From: Marinobacter bohaiensis
Lineage (GTDB): Bacteria > Pseudomonadota > Gammaproteobacteria > Pseudomonadales > Oleiphilaceae
Reading direction: 5' to 3'
NCBI RefSeq assembly: GCF_003258515.1
Contig: NZ_QGEH01000001.1
Location: 868,001 to 932,000 of the forward strand
Length of the DNA stretch: 64,000 nt
Shown here: positions 10,005 to 19,385 of the stretch, in pieces
Layout: each line of letters begins with the position of its first letter
Position numbering within the stretch: position 1 is the stretch's first letter
The notes under the pieces: generated by a model
What the model saw: only the letters and a program-made list of their open reading frames with translations
Databases searched by the model: none
Told to the model about the DNA's origin: nothing
Program-made: the position numbers and the translations under genes

Positions 10005-11486
10005 TCACAGATCACCCCGCACCAGCGCTTCCACCGTGGATCGTGCGCCGTCGCTGTGCAGTCTGTTGAGAGCGGCCAGGTAGGCGTCGCGGAAGCGTGG
10101 CTCGCCGGCCAGGTCGCCGAACAGTTCCCGGTTCTCGATGAACGCCGTGGGGTGTTTGCGGTTGTCGGCGGCGATGGCCATCAGGCTGGCCTTGAGCGGG
10201 TCAACGACGTCGATGGGCTGGCCCGATTCGTCGGTGCCCTCGGCGTAGCGCGCCCAGCTGGCCACCACGGCGGCCGCCCGGTGCATGTCGCCGCCGGATT
10301 CCAGCTGGTGGCGGATCACCGGCAGCAGCCATTTGGGAATGCGGTCGGAGCTTTCCGCGCAGAGTCTGGCCAGGGTGTCCTTGATCTCCGGGTTGGCGAA
10401 GCGTTCGATCAGCGTGCGGCGGTACTGCGCCAGATCCACGCCGGGCACATCCGCCAGGGTGGGGCTGCCTTCCTGTTCCATGTAGGCCATCAGGAAGTCG
10501 ACGAACAGCGGGTCCTGACACACCTCGTGGGCGTAACGGTAGCCCGCCAGGTAGCCGAAATAACACAGCGCCTGGTGGCTGGCGTTGAGCAGACGCAGCT
10601 TCATCAGCTCGTAGGGCTCGACGTCGGCCACCACCTGCACGCCGGCCTCTTCCAGCGGTGGGCGGCCGTCGACAAAGCGGTCTTCCAGCACCCACTGGGT
10701 AAAGGGTTCGCACACCACCGGCCAGTGGTCCTCCAGGTCGAAGCGGTCGCGCAGCTCGGCGATATCGGCGTCGGTGGTGACCGGGGTGATGCGGTCCACC
10801 ATGGAATTGGGGAAGGGCACCGTCTGCTCGATCCAGTCCGCCAGCTCCGGGTCGCGCAGGCGGGCGTAGGCGGTGAACATGCGGTGGGCCACTTCGCCGT
10901 TGCCCTGGATGTTATCGCAGGACATGACGGTGAACGGCGGCAACTGGCGCTCCCGGCGCCGGCGCAGGGCTTCGGTGATCAAGCCGAACGCGGTTTTCGG
11001 GCGGGCCGGGTTGTCCAGGTCGTGCAGGATGTCGGGATGGCTGCGGTTGAAGTCGCCGGACACCGGATGCACGTTGTAGCCGCCCTCGGTGACGGTCAGC
11101 GAGACAATCCGAATGGCCGGGTCCACCATGCGTTCGATCACCGCGTCGGGATCGTCCGGGGCAAACAGGTAGTCCAGCATGCTGCCGATCACGCGGGCGT
11201 CGTAATGGCCGTCCGGATGCTTGACCACCAGGGTGTAGAGGTGGTCCTGGGTGGCCAGGGCGTCCTGCATGCGCCGGTCGCCGGGCATCACGCCGACGCC
11301 GACGATGCCCCAGTCCAGCGCCTGGCCCTGGTTCATCAGACTGTCCAGGTACATGGCCTGATGGGCGCGGTGAAAGCCGCCCACCCCGAAGTGGACGATC
11401 CCCGCCGAGACGGCGCTGCGGTCGTACCCGGGGACGGCGACGCCGGCGGCCAGTTCGTTGAGTGTGCTTTGGGACAGTCGGGTCAT
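10005..11486 (-). CDS. mtlD: mannitol 2-dehydrogenase (long-chain polyol dehydrogenase)
   Basis: A 493-residue NAD-dependent enzyme oxidising D-mannitol to D-fructose; relatives also oxidise D-arabinitol to D-xylulose. The Rossmann region opens with GIVHFGVGGFHRAHQA. The catalytic signature of the polyol-specific family, K-x4-N-x2-H, is present as KLRLLNASH at about 296-304. The length equals that of the Pseudomonas fluorescens enzyme as I recall it. The start at 11486 follows GGAGG. It lies between the P-loop kinase and xylulokinase genes, so both its possible products can be phosphorylated. Confidence 0.93.
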   Translation of the reverse strand: MTRLSQSTLNELAAGVAVPGYDRSAVSAGIVHFGVGGFHRAHQAMYLDSLMNQGQALDWGIVGVGVMPGDRRMQDALATQDHLYTLVVKHPDGHYDARVIGSMLDYLFAPDDPDAVIERMVDPAIRIVSLTVTEGGYNVHPVSGDFNRSHPDILHDLDNPARPKTAFGLITEALRRRRERQLPPFTVMSCDNIQGNGEVAHRMFTAYARLRDPELADWIEQTVPFPNSMVDRITPVTTDADIAELRDRFDLEDHWPVVCEPFTQWVLEDRFVDGRPPLEEAGVQVVADVEPYELMKLRLLNASHQALCYFGYLAGYRYAHEVCQDPLFVDFLMAYMEQEGSPTLADVPGVDLAQYRRTLIERFANPEIKDTLARLCAESSDRIPKWLLPVIRHQLESGGDMHRAAAVVASWARYAEGTDESGQPIDVVDPLKASLMAIAADNRKHPTAFIENRELFGDLAGEPRFRDAYLAALNRLHSDGARSTVEALVRGDL

Positions 11487-11520
11487 CGTTGCCTCCATGG
11501 ATAGCGGCGTTAGTCGGGGC

Positions 11521-12168
11521 TCAGGTGGCGACGCGGGTGTCCGTGTTGGACCAGCGGATGTCCGGTTCAATGGACTCACGCTTGATCAGCGCCGCGTTGA
11601 GCATGTCCTTGTTGTGAGTGCGGTCGAGGGCGCCTGCTTCGTCCTGACCCATTTCCAGCCAGCGTTCGATCAGCCGGGTGACCAGTTCCCCGTCCGGCAC
11701 GTCCAGGAACAGGGTCAGGTCGAACAAAGCGTGCAGAGGGCGCCAGGCGGGCTGGTCCAGCAGCAGATAGTTGCCCTCCACGATCACCACCCGGTGCTCC
11801 GGTGTGACGATGCGGGCGCCGGCCCGTGCCAGGTCCAGCGGCCGGTCGAATACCGGCACTGCGACGGGCGCCCGGGCCTGCCGGATACGCGCCAGGTCGT
11901 GATGCAGGCTGTCCGGGTCGAAGGTTTCCGGAGCGCCCTTGATGGCCAGTTGCCCGCGCGGCGCCAGCACCGCGTTGTCGAAGTGGTAGCCGTCCATCGG
12001 TACCACCACTGCGCAGTCGGCTTCCTGGGCGTTGAGCGTTTCCGCCAGCCGTTCCGACAGCAGGGATTTGCCCGCCGCCGGCGGTCCGGCCAGGGCGACG
12101 ATCAACCGGCCTTTCTCCACGCAGGCGGCGCGGATGGTCTGGGCGATTTCGGCGATACTGGGTGTCAT
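11521..12168 (-). CDS. P-loop sugar/nucleoside kinase family protein (FrcK/uridine-kinase-like)
   Basis: A 215-residue protein with a Walker A motif GPPAAGKS near residue 29, a DGYHFDN motif near residue 60 and a hydrophobic VVIVEGNYLLL strand with Glu. These are typical of the uridine kinase/pantothenate kinase fold. Members found in sugar ABC operons are usually annotated as FrcK or fructose transport kinase, but direct biochemical support is thin. In this operon the need is for a fructokinase, since both mannitol and sorbitol dehydrogenases yield fructose. That role is inferred from context. Confidence 0.75.
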   Translation of the reverse strand: MTPSIAEIAQTIRAACVEKGRLIVALAGPPAAGKSLLSERLAETLNAQEADCAVVVPMDGYHFDNAVLAPRGQLAIKGAPETFDPDSLHHDLARIRQARAPVAVPVFDRPLDLARAGARIVTPEHRVVIVEGNYLLLDQPAWRPLHALFDLTLFLDVPDGELVTRLIERWLEMGQDEAGALDRTHNKDMLNAALIKRESIEPDIRWSNTDTRVAT

Positions 12169-12221
12169 CGTTCGGTCTCCGGCAGGGGGATGGGGCCGGC
12201 TGGGCCCGCATCCGCGCTGCC

Positions 12222-13010
12222 TCAGCTCATCCAGTTGCCGCCATCCACATTCAGTGTCTGGGATACAACATAGTCGCTGTCGGCGCTGGCGAGGAATACC
12301 GCCGCGCCGGCATGATCCTCGGGCCGGCCCATCCGCCCGTAGGGCACCGCTTCGCCCACCAGGCGTTTCTTCTCGCCCAGGGGGCGGTTCTCGTATCGGG
12401 CGAACAGGGCGTCCACTTCATCCCACATGGGCGTGTCCACCACGCCGGGGGCGATGCCGTTGACGTTGATGCCGTACTGGATCAGGTCCAGCCCGCAGGA
12501 CTGGGTGAGGCTGATCACCGCCGCCTTGGAGGCGCAGTACAGGCTCACCAGCGGCTCGCCGCGGCGGCCGGCCTGGCTTGCCATGTTGACGATCTTGCCG
12601 CCTTTGCCCCGCTCGACCATGGCCCGGGCCACCGCCTGCAGGGTGAAGAACAGGCCCTTTACGTTGACGCTGAACTGGCGGTCGTAGCTGTCCTCGGTCA
12701 CCTCCAGCACGGGCGCCATGTCGAACACCGCGGCGTTGTTGACGAGGATGTCGATGCCGCCCCAGCGGTCGGTGACGGCCTTGATCATGCTGTCGATGGA
12801 GGTTCGGTCGCAGACATTCAGGGTCTGGCCCATCAGGAGTACCGCGTCGCCCCGTTCGCGTTTGAGGTCGGCCAGGGTGTCGTCGATGGCCTGGCGGTCG
12901 ATGTCCGCCACGACCACGCGGGCGCCTTCGTCGAGGTAGCGTTCGACGATGGCCCGGCCAATACCGCGTGCGCCGCCGGTGATGACGGCCACCTTGTCCT
13001 GCAGTTTCAT
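12222..13010 (-). CDS. smoS: sorbitol (L-iditol) 2-dehydrogenase, SDR family, SmoS type
   Basis: A 262-residue short-chain dehydrogenase converting D-sorbitol to D-fructose with NAD. The cofactor motif is TGGARGIG near residue 11, followed by NNAA, a catalytic Ser in MASQAGRRGE and YCASK with the catalytic Tyr and Lys. The stretches MASQAGRRGE, INVNGIAPGVVDTP and the ending NVDGGNWMS closely resemble Rhodobacter SmoS as I remember it. The start at 13010 has a GGAGGAG site and overlaps the stop of the HAD gene by four bases (ATGA), so the two are translationally coupled. Confidence 0.92.
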   Translation of the reverse strand: MKLQDKVAVITGGARGIGRAIVERYLDEGARVVVADIDRQAIDDTLADLKRERGDAVLLMGQTLNVCDRTSIDSMIKAVTDRWGGIDILVNNAAVFDMAPVLEVTEDSYDRQFSVNVKGLFFTLQAVARAMVERGKGGKIVNMASQAGRRGEPLVSLYCASKAAVISLTQSCGLDLIQYGINVNGIAPGVVDTPMWDEVDALFARYENRPLGEKKRLVGEAVPYGRMGRPEDHAGAAVFLASADSDYVVSQTLNVDGGNWMS

Positions 13011-13711
13011 GGGCGTTGCTCCTCCGGTGCCGGGCCGTTGTCGCCCCGTTGCCGGCGCCATTCCGCCAACAGTTGGGGCAGGCCGGCCATGGCCGGCAGG
13101 GTGCGCCAGGCGCCGGCGCTTTCCAGGTGTTCGTGGTGGCCGTCCTCGATGTGGCTGGCACCGGTGAAGCCGATCACGGTCATGCCGGCGCCGCTGGCGG
13201 CGGTGACGCCGGAGACGCTGTCCTCCACCACCAGGCAGTCCTCCGGCGCAATCCCCAGTTCGCGGGCGGCCAGCAGATAGACCGCCGGGTCCGGTTTTGG
13301 CAGCGGCACCTGCTCGGCGGTGAACAGCGGCGCCTGTCCCAGCCAGGCGTCCAGGCCGGTGGTGCGCAGGGAGTTGCGGACCCGGAAACGGGTGGAGTTG
13401 GAGACGATCGCCAGCGGCAGGTCCAGCCGCGACACCACATCGGCCACGCCATGGATCGGCTGCAGCGACTGGCCCAACCGACCCTCGATGGCCGCATCGA
13501 TGCGCGGCAGGGCATCGTCCGGCAGGGTGTGGACGCTAAGCTGCTCCAGGTGGCGCAGGATGTTGCCGGTGGTCATGCCCAGGGCGTTGCGCAGCACCGT
13601 GTCGGGTGCCAGGTCCGGCAGCCAGTCCCGCAGCATATCCACCAGGGTGGCTTCGGCGATCACCTCGCTGTCCACCAGCACGCCGTCGCAGTCAAAAATC
13701 AGGGTTTCCAT
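13007..13711 (-). CDS. HAD-superfamily (subfamily IA) sugar-phosphate phosphatase or mutase-like protein
   Basis: A 234-residue protein with all four HAD motifs: DCDGVLVDSE at the N-terminus (nucleophile Asp7 and acid Asp9), SNST near 104, the Lys of LPKPDP near 139, and VVEDSVSGV with the metal-binding acids. It resembles beta-phosphoglucomutase/YniC-like phosphatases. In a polyol operon it might remove phosphate from misphosphorylated polyols or sugars; this is inference. It is coupled to the sorbitol dehydrogenase gene by an ATGA overlap and lies 11 bases after the ABC ATPase gene. Confidence 0.82.
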   Translation of the reverse strand: METLIFDCDGVLVDSEVIAEATLVDMLRDWLPDLAPDTVLRNALGMTTGNILRHLEQLSVHTLPDDALPRIDAAIEGRLGQSLQPIHGVADVVSRLDLPLAIVSNSTRFRVRNSLRTTGLDAWLGQAPLFTAEQVPLPKPDPAVYLLAARELGIAPEDCLVVEDSVSGVTAASGAGMTVIGFTGASHIEDGHHEHLESAGAWRTLPAMAGLPQLLAEWRRQRGDNGPAPEEQRP

Positions 13712-13722
13712 GGGCGTCTCGC

Positions 13723-14868
<1,146 letters not shown>

Positions 14869-14920
14869 GTTGAAACCTTTTTGTGCAGAACGGCTCTTGA
14901 AAACGGGCGCCGGAAGCCGC

Positions 14921-15739
14921 CTATTTGACCGCGCCGAATGTCAGGCCGCGGACCATCTGTTTCTGGGTCAGCCAGCCGAACACCAGGATTGGCGCGATGG
15001 CCATGGTGGACGCGGCGGAGAGCTTGGCCCAGAACAGCCCCTCGGGACTGGAGAACGAGGCGATGTAGGCGGTCAGCGGTGCCGCCTGGGACGAGGTCAG
15101 GTTGAGACTCCAGAAGGCCTCGTTCCAGCTCAGGATGACCGACAGCAGACCGGTGGAGGCGATGCCCGGCACGGTCAGCGGCAGCAGCAGGTGCCACACC
15201 TCCTGGAAGGTGGAGGCGCCGTCCATGCGACCGGCTTCGAGGATGTCCTTGGGCAGATCCTTGAAGAAGGTGTAGAGCATCCACACCACGATCGGCAGGT
15301 TCATCAGGGTATAGACGATGGTCAGCCCCAGCTTGGTGTCCAGCAGCCCGGTGTCCCGGAACAGCAGGTAGATGGGTACCAGCACGCCCACCGGTGGCAG
15401 CATCTTGGTGGATAGCATCCACAGCAGCGTGCCCTTGGTGCGCTTGGTAGGCAGGAACGACATCGAATAGGCCGACGGGATCGCGATGATCAGCGCCAGC
15501 AGGGTGGAGCCGAAGGCGACGACCACACTGTTCCAGGCGAATTTGAAGTAGTCCGCCCGCTGTTGCACCTCGGCGTAGCTGTCCAGCGTCGGTGAGAAAA
15601 TCAGCGAGGGATCGGCCACCGCCTCGGTTTCCGTCTTGAAGCCGGTCAGCACCATCCAGAAGATCGGGAAGAAGATCACGAAGGCGATGACCCAGGCCAG
15701 CAGGCCGATGGCGAAGCGTTTTACGGTTGGATTGGTCAT
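14921..15739 (-). CDS. mtlG: polyol ABC importer permease, MtlG type
   Basis: A 272-residue carbohydrate ABC permease (MalG-like). About six membrane helices are visible, beginning with FAIGLLAWVIAFVIFFPIFW. The cytoplasmic coupling loop carries EAGRMDGASTFQEVWHLLLPL, the EAA motif that docks on the ATPase. The start at 15739 follows a GAGG site and lies 10 bases after the stop of the partner permease gene. Confidence 0.92.
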   Translation of the reverse strand: MTNPTVKRFAIGLLAWVIAFVIFFPIFWMVLTGFKTETEAVADPSLIFSPTLDSYAEVQQRADYFKFAWNSVVVAFGSTLLALIIAIPSAYSMSFLPTKRTKGTLLWMLSTKMLPPVGVLVPIYLLFRDTGLLDTKLGLTIVYTLMNLPIVVWMLYTFFKDLPKDILEAGRMDGASTFQEVWHLLLPLTVPGIASTGLLSVILSWNEAFWSLNLTSSQAAPLTAYIASFSSPEGLFWAKLSAASTMAIAPILVFGWLTQKQMVRGLTFGAVK

Positions 15740-15749
15740 GATGCGCGCC

Positions 15750-16640
15750 TCACTCGTCCAGGTTCTTGGCCACCATCCGCACCAGGAAGATGGCAACGAT
15801 GTTGGCCAGGATGATGGCGACCACGCCGCCGGCGGAGGCCATGCCTACGTCGAAATCCAGCAGGGCGCGGATGTAGATCAGGTAGGCCAGGTTGGTGGTG
15901 GCCAGGCCCGGTCCGCCGGAGGTGGTGACGAAGATCTCCGCGAACACGGTGAGCAGGAAAATCATCTCGATCATGATCACCACGCTGATGGCGCGCTTGA
16001 GGTGCGGCAGCGTGATGAAGAAAAAGATCGCCACCGGCCCGGCGCCGTCCATACGGGCGGCTTCCACCTGATCGTCGTCCAGCGACTGCATGGCGGTGAG
16101 CAGGATCAGCAGGGCGAACGGCAGCCACTGCCAGGCCACGATGATCACGATCGAGGTCATCGGCAGGGACGAGAACCAGTCCACCGGCTCGGCGCCGAAC
16201 ACACCCGCCAGCCAGGCCAGCACGCCGTTGGCCGGGTGCATCATCAGGTTCTTCCACACCAGCGCGCTGACCGTGGGCATGACGAAGAAGGGCGAGATCA
16301 CCAGCACCCGGGCGATGCCGCGACCAAAGAATTCCTGCTGGAACAGCACCGCCAGCAGCGTTCCGCCGACCACGGTGATGACCAGCACCCAGCCGACCAG
16401 CAGCAGGGTGTTGAGCATGGCCGTCCACAGGGCCGGGTCGGTGAACAGGTATTCGTAGTTCTCCAGCCCGGCGAAGCCGGTCATGCCGGGCATCAGCAGG
16501 TTGTAGCGCTGGAACGAGAACCAGACGGTCATCGCCAGCGGTACGATCATCCACAGGAACAGCAGGGTGACCGCGGGCCCTTGCAGCGCCAATGGCCGCA
16601 GCCCGCCGACCGTGCGTCCGGCAGCTCGGGGTTTGTTCAT
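15750..16640 (-). CDS. mtlF: polyol ABC importer permease, MtlF type
   Basis: A 296-residue ABC permease (MalF-like, short form) with about six membrane helices; the first is around residues 20-42 (VTLLFLWMIVPLAMTVWFSF). The EAA coupling motif is EAARMDGAGPVAIFFFITLP. It is encoded between the solute-binding protein and its partner permease. The ribosome site before 16640 is weak (GGATACC), but this Met fits the family N-terminus and the 100-base gap after the binding-protein gene. Confidence 0.9.
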   Translation of the reverse strand: MNKPRAAGRTVGGLRPLALQGPAVTLLFLWMIVPLAMTVWFSFQRYNLLMPGMTGFAGLENYEYLFTDPALWTAMLNTLLLVGWVLVITVVGGTLLAVLFQQEFFGRGIARVLVISPFFVMPTVSALVWKNLMMHPANGVLAWLAGVFGAEPVDWFSSLPMTSIVIIVAWQWLPFALLILLTAMQSLDDDQVEAARMDGAGPVAIFFFITLPHLKRAISVVIMIEMIFLLTVFAEIFVTTSGGPGLATTNLAYLIYIRALLDFDVGMASAGGVVAIILANIVAIFLVRMVAKNLDE

Positions 16641-16740
16641 GGTGGTATCCGGCTCGTTGCTGGGGCCGGGAAGCCCGGCCCGGGAGTTCAGGGTTCGATG
16701 CGGACCGGGAGACGCGGGCGCGCCTCCCGGGCGGCAGGGT

Positions 16741-18051
16741 CTACTTGATGTAGCCCGCACGCTCCATGGTGCGGCGGGTGGCCCGCTGAGCGTTGCTCAG
16801 GGCCTGCTCCACCGACATCTCGCCGGTCAGGGCGGCGGCGATCATCTGGCCCACCTGGGTGCCGACCGACTGGAACTCGGGAATGCTCACGATCTGCACC
16901 CCGGTGTAGGGCACCGGCTTGAGGGTGGCGTCGGTGGGGTCGGCCTCCTCGATGGCGTCCAGCACGAAGTCGGCAAAGGGTGCCGCTTCCTGGTAATGAT
17001 CGTTCTTGTAAGTGGACTGGCGGGTCCCCGGCGGTACGCTGGTCCAGCCTTCCTTCTCGCCGACCATCGAGATGTACTCCTGGGATGTGGCCCAGGTGAC
17101 GAACTCACGCGCCGCGTCCTTGGCGTCGGAGGACGACGGAATCGCCAGCGCCCAGGACCAGAGCCAGTGGGAGCCTTTCGGGGTCTGTGCCACCGGGGCC
17201 GGTGCGAAGCCGAGCTTGCTGGCGACGTCGGATTCGTCCGGATTGTAGAGCTTGCCGGCGGCGGAGGTGGCGTCCACCCACATACCGCAGTTGCCGCGGG
17301 AGAACAGTGCCAGGTTCTCGTTGAAGCCGTTGGAACTGGCACCGGCGGGACCGTAGTCGTTGAGCAGGTCGACGTAGAAGGTGATGGCCTCGTTCCAGGC
17401 CTTGGAATCGATCTCCGGATTCCAGTCCATATCGAACCAGCGGCCGCCGTACGTGTTCACCAGGGTGGTGACGAACGCCATGTTCTCGCCCCAGCCGGGC
17501 TTGCCGCGCAGGCAGATGCCCGCCACGTCGTTGTCGGGATCGTTGATCTTGCTGGCCCAGTCACGCACCTCGGTCCAGGTGGGCTGGTCGGTCATCTCGA
17601 TGCCGGCCTTCTCGAACAGGTCCTTGCGGTAGTACATCATCGAGCTTTCGGCATAGAACGGCAGGGCGTAGGGTTTGCCGTCGTAGCTCAGGCCGTCGAG
17701 CACGGGCTTGATCAGATCGTCCGGCTTGTAGGCTTCGGGCAGGTCCTGGAGCGGTTCCAGCCAGCCGCGCTCGGCCCAGATGGGGGCCTCGTAGGTGCCG
17801 ATGGTCATCACGTCGAACTGGCCGCCGTTGGTGGCGATGTCGGTGGTCAGGCGCTGGCGCAGTACGTTTTCTTCCAGCACCACCCATTCCAGGTCGATGT
17901 CCGGATGCGCTTCTTCGAAGGCGCTGGAGAGGCGCTGCATGATGACCATGTCATTGTTGTTGACCGTCGCCACGGTCAGGGTTTCGGCCTGGGCCGCGAG
18001 CGTTGAGAAAGCCGCAATGCCGGCGAGGGGCAGGGCGTGTTTGAGCTTCAT
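16741..18051 (-). CDS. mtlE: polyol ABC importer periplasmic binding protein, MtlE/SmoE type
   Basis: A 436-residue exported sugar-binding protein (SBP_bac_1 family). The signal peptide is about residues 1-22, ending AAQA. The mature N-terminus LTVATVNNNDMVIMQRLSSA and the segment QFDVMTIGTYEAPIWA resemble mannitol/sorbitol-binding proteins of Pseudomonas and Rhodobacter. The start follows AAGGAG at 6 bases. It is the first transporter gene of the operon and sits just downstream of a readable promoter with an operator. Confidence 0.92.
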   Translation of the reverse strand: MKLKHALPLAGIAAFSTLAAQAETLTVATVNNNDMVIMQRLSSAFEEAHPDIDLEWVVLEENVLRQRLTTDIATNGGQFDVMTIGTYEAPIWAERGWLEPLQDLPEAYKPDDLIKPVLDGLSYDGKPYALPFYAESSMMYYRKDLFEKAGIEMTDQPTWTEVRDWASKINDPDNDVAGICLRGKPGWGENMAFVTTLVNTYGGRWFDMDWNPEIDSKAWNEAITFYVDLLNDYGPAGASSNGFNENLALFSRGNCGMWVDATSAAGKLYNPDESDVASKLGFAPAPVAQTPKGSHWLWSWALAIPSSSDAKDAAREFVTWATSQEYISMVGEKEGWTSVPPGTRQSTYKNDHYQEAAPFADFVLDAIEEADPTDATLKPVPYTGVQIVSIPEFQSVGTQVGQMIAAALTGEMSVEQALSNAQRATRRTMERAGYIK

Positions 18052-18113
18052 GGCTTGCTCCTTGTGTGGGAGATCTTGGAATTGTTGTGTGAAGCCTGTG
18101 CTTGCGCGTTGTT

Positions 18114-18121
18114 TTGATCAA
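18114..18121. promoter_or_regulatory. TTGATCAA palindrome near the mtl operon transcription start
   Basis: An 8-base palindrome located 4 bases downstream of the -10 hexamer on the minus strand, so near the predicted transcription start. Its TGATCA core is shared with the larger palindrome at 18134-18149, about 24 bases away centre to centre. It could be a second half of the same operator system. Confidence 0.4.
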
Positions 18122-18124
18122 TTG

Positions 18125-18153
18125 AATCTAGATCCGATCAAATGATCGGTCAA
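18125..18153 (-). promoter_or_regulatory. promoter of the polyol operon
   Basis: Read leftward: -35 TTGACC (18153-18148), a spacer of exactly 17 bases (18147-18131) and -10 TAGATT (18130-18125). It lies about 75 bases upstream of the mtlE start, with no competing reading frame. The spacer is almost filled by a palindrome, so binding there would control polymerase directly. Confidence 0.6.
18134..18149. promoter_or_regulatory. operator candidate for the SorC-family polyol regulator
   Basis: A perfect palindrome with arms CCGATCA and TGATCGG separated by AA. It overlaps the -35 end and fills most of the spacer of the mtl promoter. The regulator gene immediately upstream (18201-19187) is the obvious candidate to bind it. 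Family membership does not by itself fix the recognition sequence. Confidence 0.5.
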
Positions 18154-18200
18154 GAGCAAAAAAAATACAACCCGCGGGAAGGATGTCGGCCGGACCGGGG

Positions 18201-19187
18201 TCATTCCCTGACCTCCTGGTTGGTGATGCCCCGGTCGACGCCGTGCTCGACAACATAGCGGGCGGCGGTCTCGTCCGTGATCAGCCCCCGGATCCAGCGG
18301 CCGCGCAACGCCGCGAGAATGGCCGGTCCTTTCTCGTCGCCTCCGGCCAGCGCCACCAGACGCTGCTTGCACAGGGTTTCCAGCGCGGGGCTGGTGATGC
18401 GTCGGGTGATGGAACAGTCCACCAGGTGGCCCTGTCGGTCCAGGGGCCAGCCCAGCAGCTCGCCGACGGCGTTGCAGCCCAGCAGTTCGTCCAGCTCCGC
18501 TTCGTTGATGAAGTGGTCCTGGAACAGGGTGGCGTGGCGGTTGATCGGCCCCACCCCGATGAAGCCCACCTCGGCCTCGACGGCCACCTGGGCGATGGCA
18601 TGGAACAGCCGCTGATGCAGCAGGGCGTCGCGCTCCTCCACCGATCCGGCCACCACCGGCGCCGGCAGCAGGAAGCGCTCGCTGGCGGTCTTGTCGGCCA
18701 GTGCCGTGACGCCGTCGTAGCGGTTGGATGAGCCATCCCGGGCGACATTGCCCACCAGCGACACAAAGCGGTGCTGGGGGCGCTCCATGCGGCTGACCGC
18801 TTCCACCATGGCACGCACGGTCCGGCCCGACCCCAGCGACAGGGTCAGCGGATCGCTGCGTTCCAGGTAGCGGGAGAGCCGGTCGCAGCCGGCCACCGCG
18901 ATGTAGCGGGCGCTGCTGTGGTCCTCGCCGGGATCGGACGGCACCACGTCGCAGAACTCCAGGCCGAACTGGTCGCGGATCGCCTGGGACAGGATCATGC
19001 AGTTGGAGATCGGGTGATCGATGTGGACCTTGACCAGCCCTTCCTGGCGGGCCAGGGCGAGCAGGCGCTGCACCCCGGGACGGGACACCCCGAGCTGGGC
19101 GGCAATCTCGTCCTGGGTGCGGCCGCCGACGTAGGACAGCCAGGCGGCACGGGCGGCCTGGTCGAGTCTCAGTTCGAATTTATCCAT
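18201..19187 (-). CDS. smoC: SorC-family sugar-binding transcriptional regulator (SmoC/MtlR-like)
   Basis: A 328-residue regulator. The N-terminal helix-turn-helix (about residues 14-60) contains GGRTQDEIAAQLGVSRPGVQRLL. The remainder is the SorC/DeoR-type sugar-phosphate sensor domain, with LSLGSGRTVRAM and FIGVGPINRHA. It is transcribed in the same direction as the polyol operon, with a 149-base gap that holds the operon promoter and operator. The inducer is probably a polyol or its phosphorylated product. Whether it activates or represses cannot be told from sequence. Confidence 0.87.
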   Translation of the reverse strand: MDKFELRLDQAARAAWLSYVGGRTQDEIAAQLGVSRPGVQRLLALARQEGLVKVHIDHPISNCMILSQAIRDQFGLEFCDVVPSDPGEDHSSARYIAVAGCDRLSRYLERSDPLTLSLGSGRTVRAMVEAVSRMERPQHRFVSLVGNVARDGSSNRYDGVTALADKTASERFLLPAPVVAGSVEERDALLHQRLFHAIAQVAVEAEVGFIGVGPINRHATLFQDHFINEAELDELLGCNAVGELLGWPLDRQGHLVDCSITRRITSPALETLCKQRLVALAGGDEKGPAILAALRGRWIRGLITDETAARYVVEHGVDRGITNQEVRE

Positions 19188-19385
19188 CGCGGTTTTCGGG
19201 TTCCTTGATGCGCTTTAACGCCCGATCATGGCAAGGGCGCCGGCAATTCACAATACGGCGGGCCGGGGAAATCCACTAGGTGTGAGATGGGAGCGGGAAG
19301 CACATTGAGCCGGCAAACCCTGTACAATGCCGGCTTTTCCACGCCGGCGTCCGCTTTCGGTGGCGCCCTGTTTCTGCAGGTTTCC

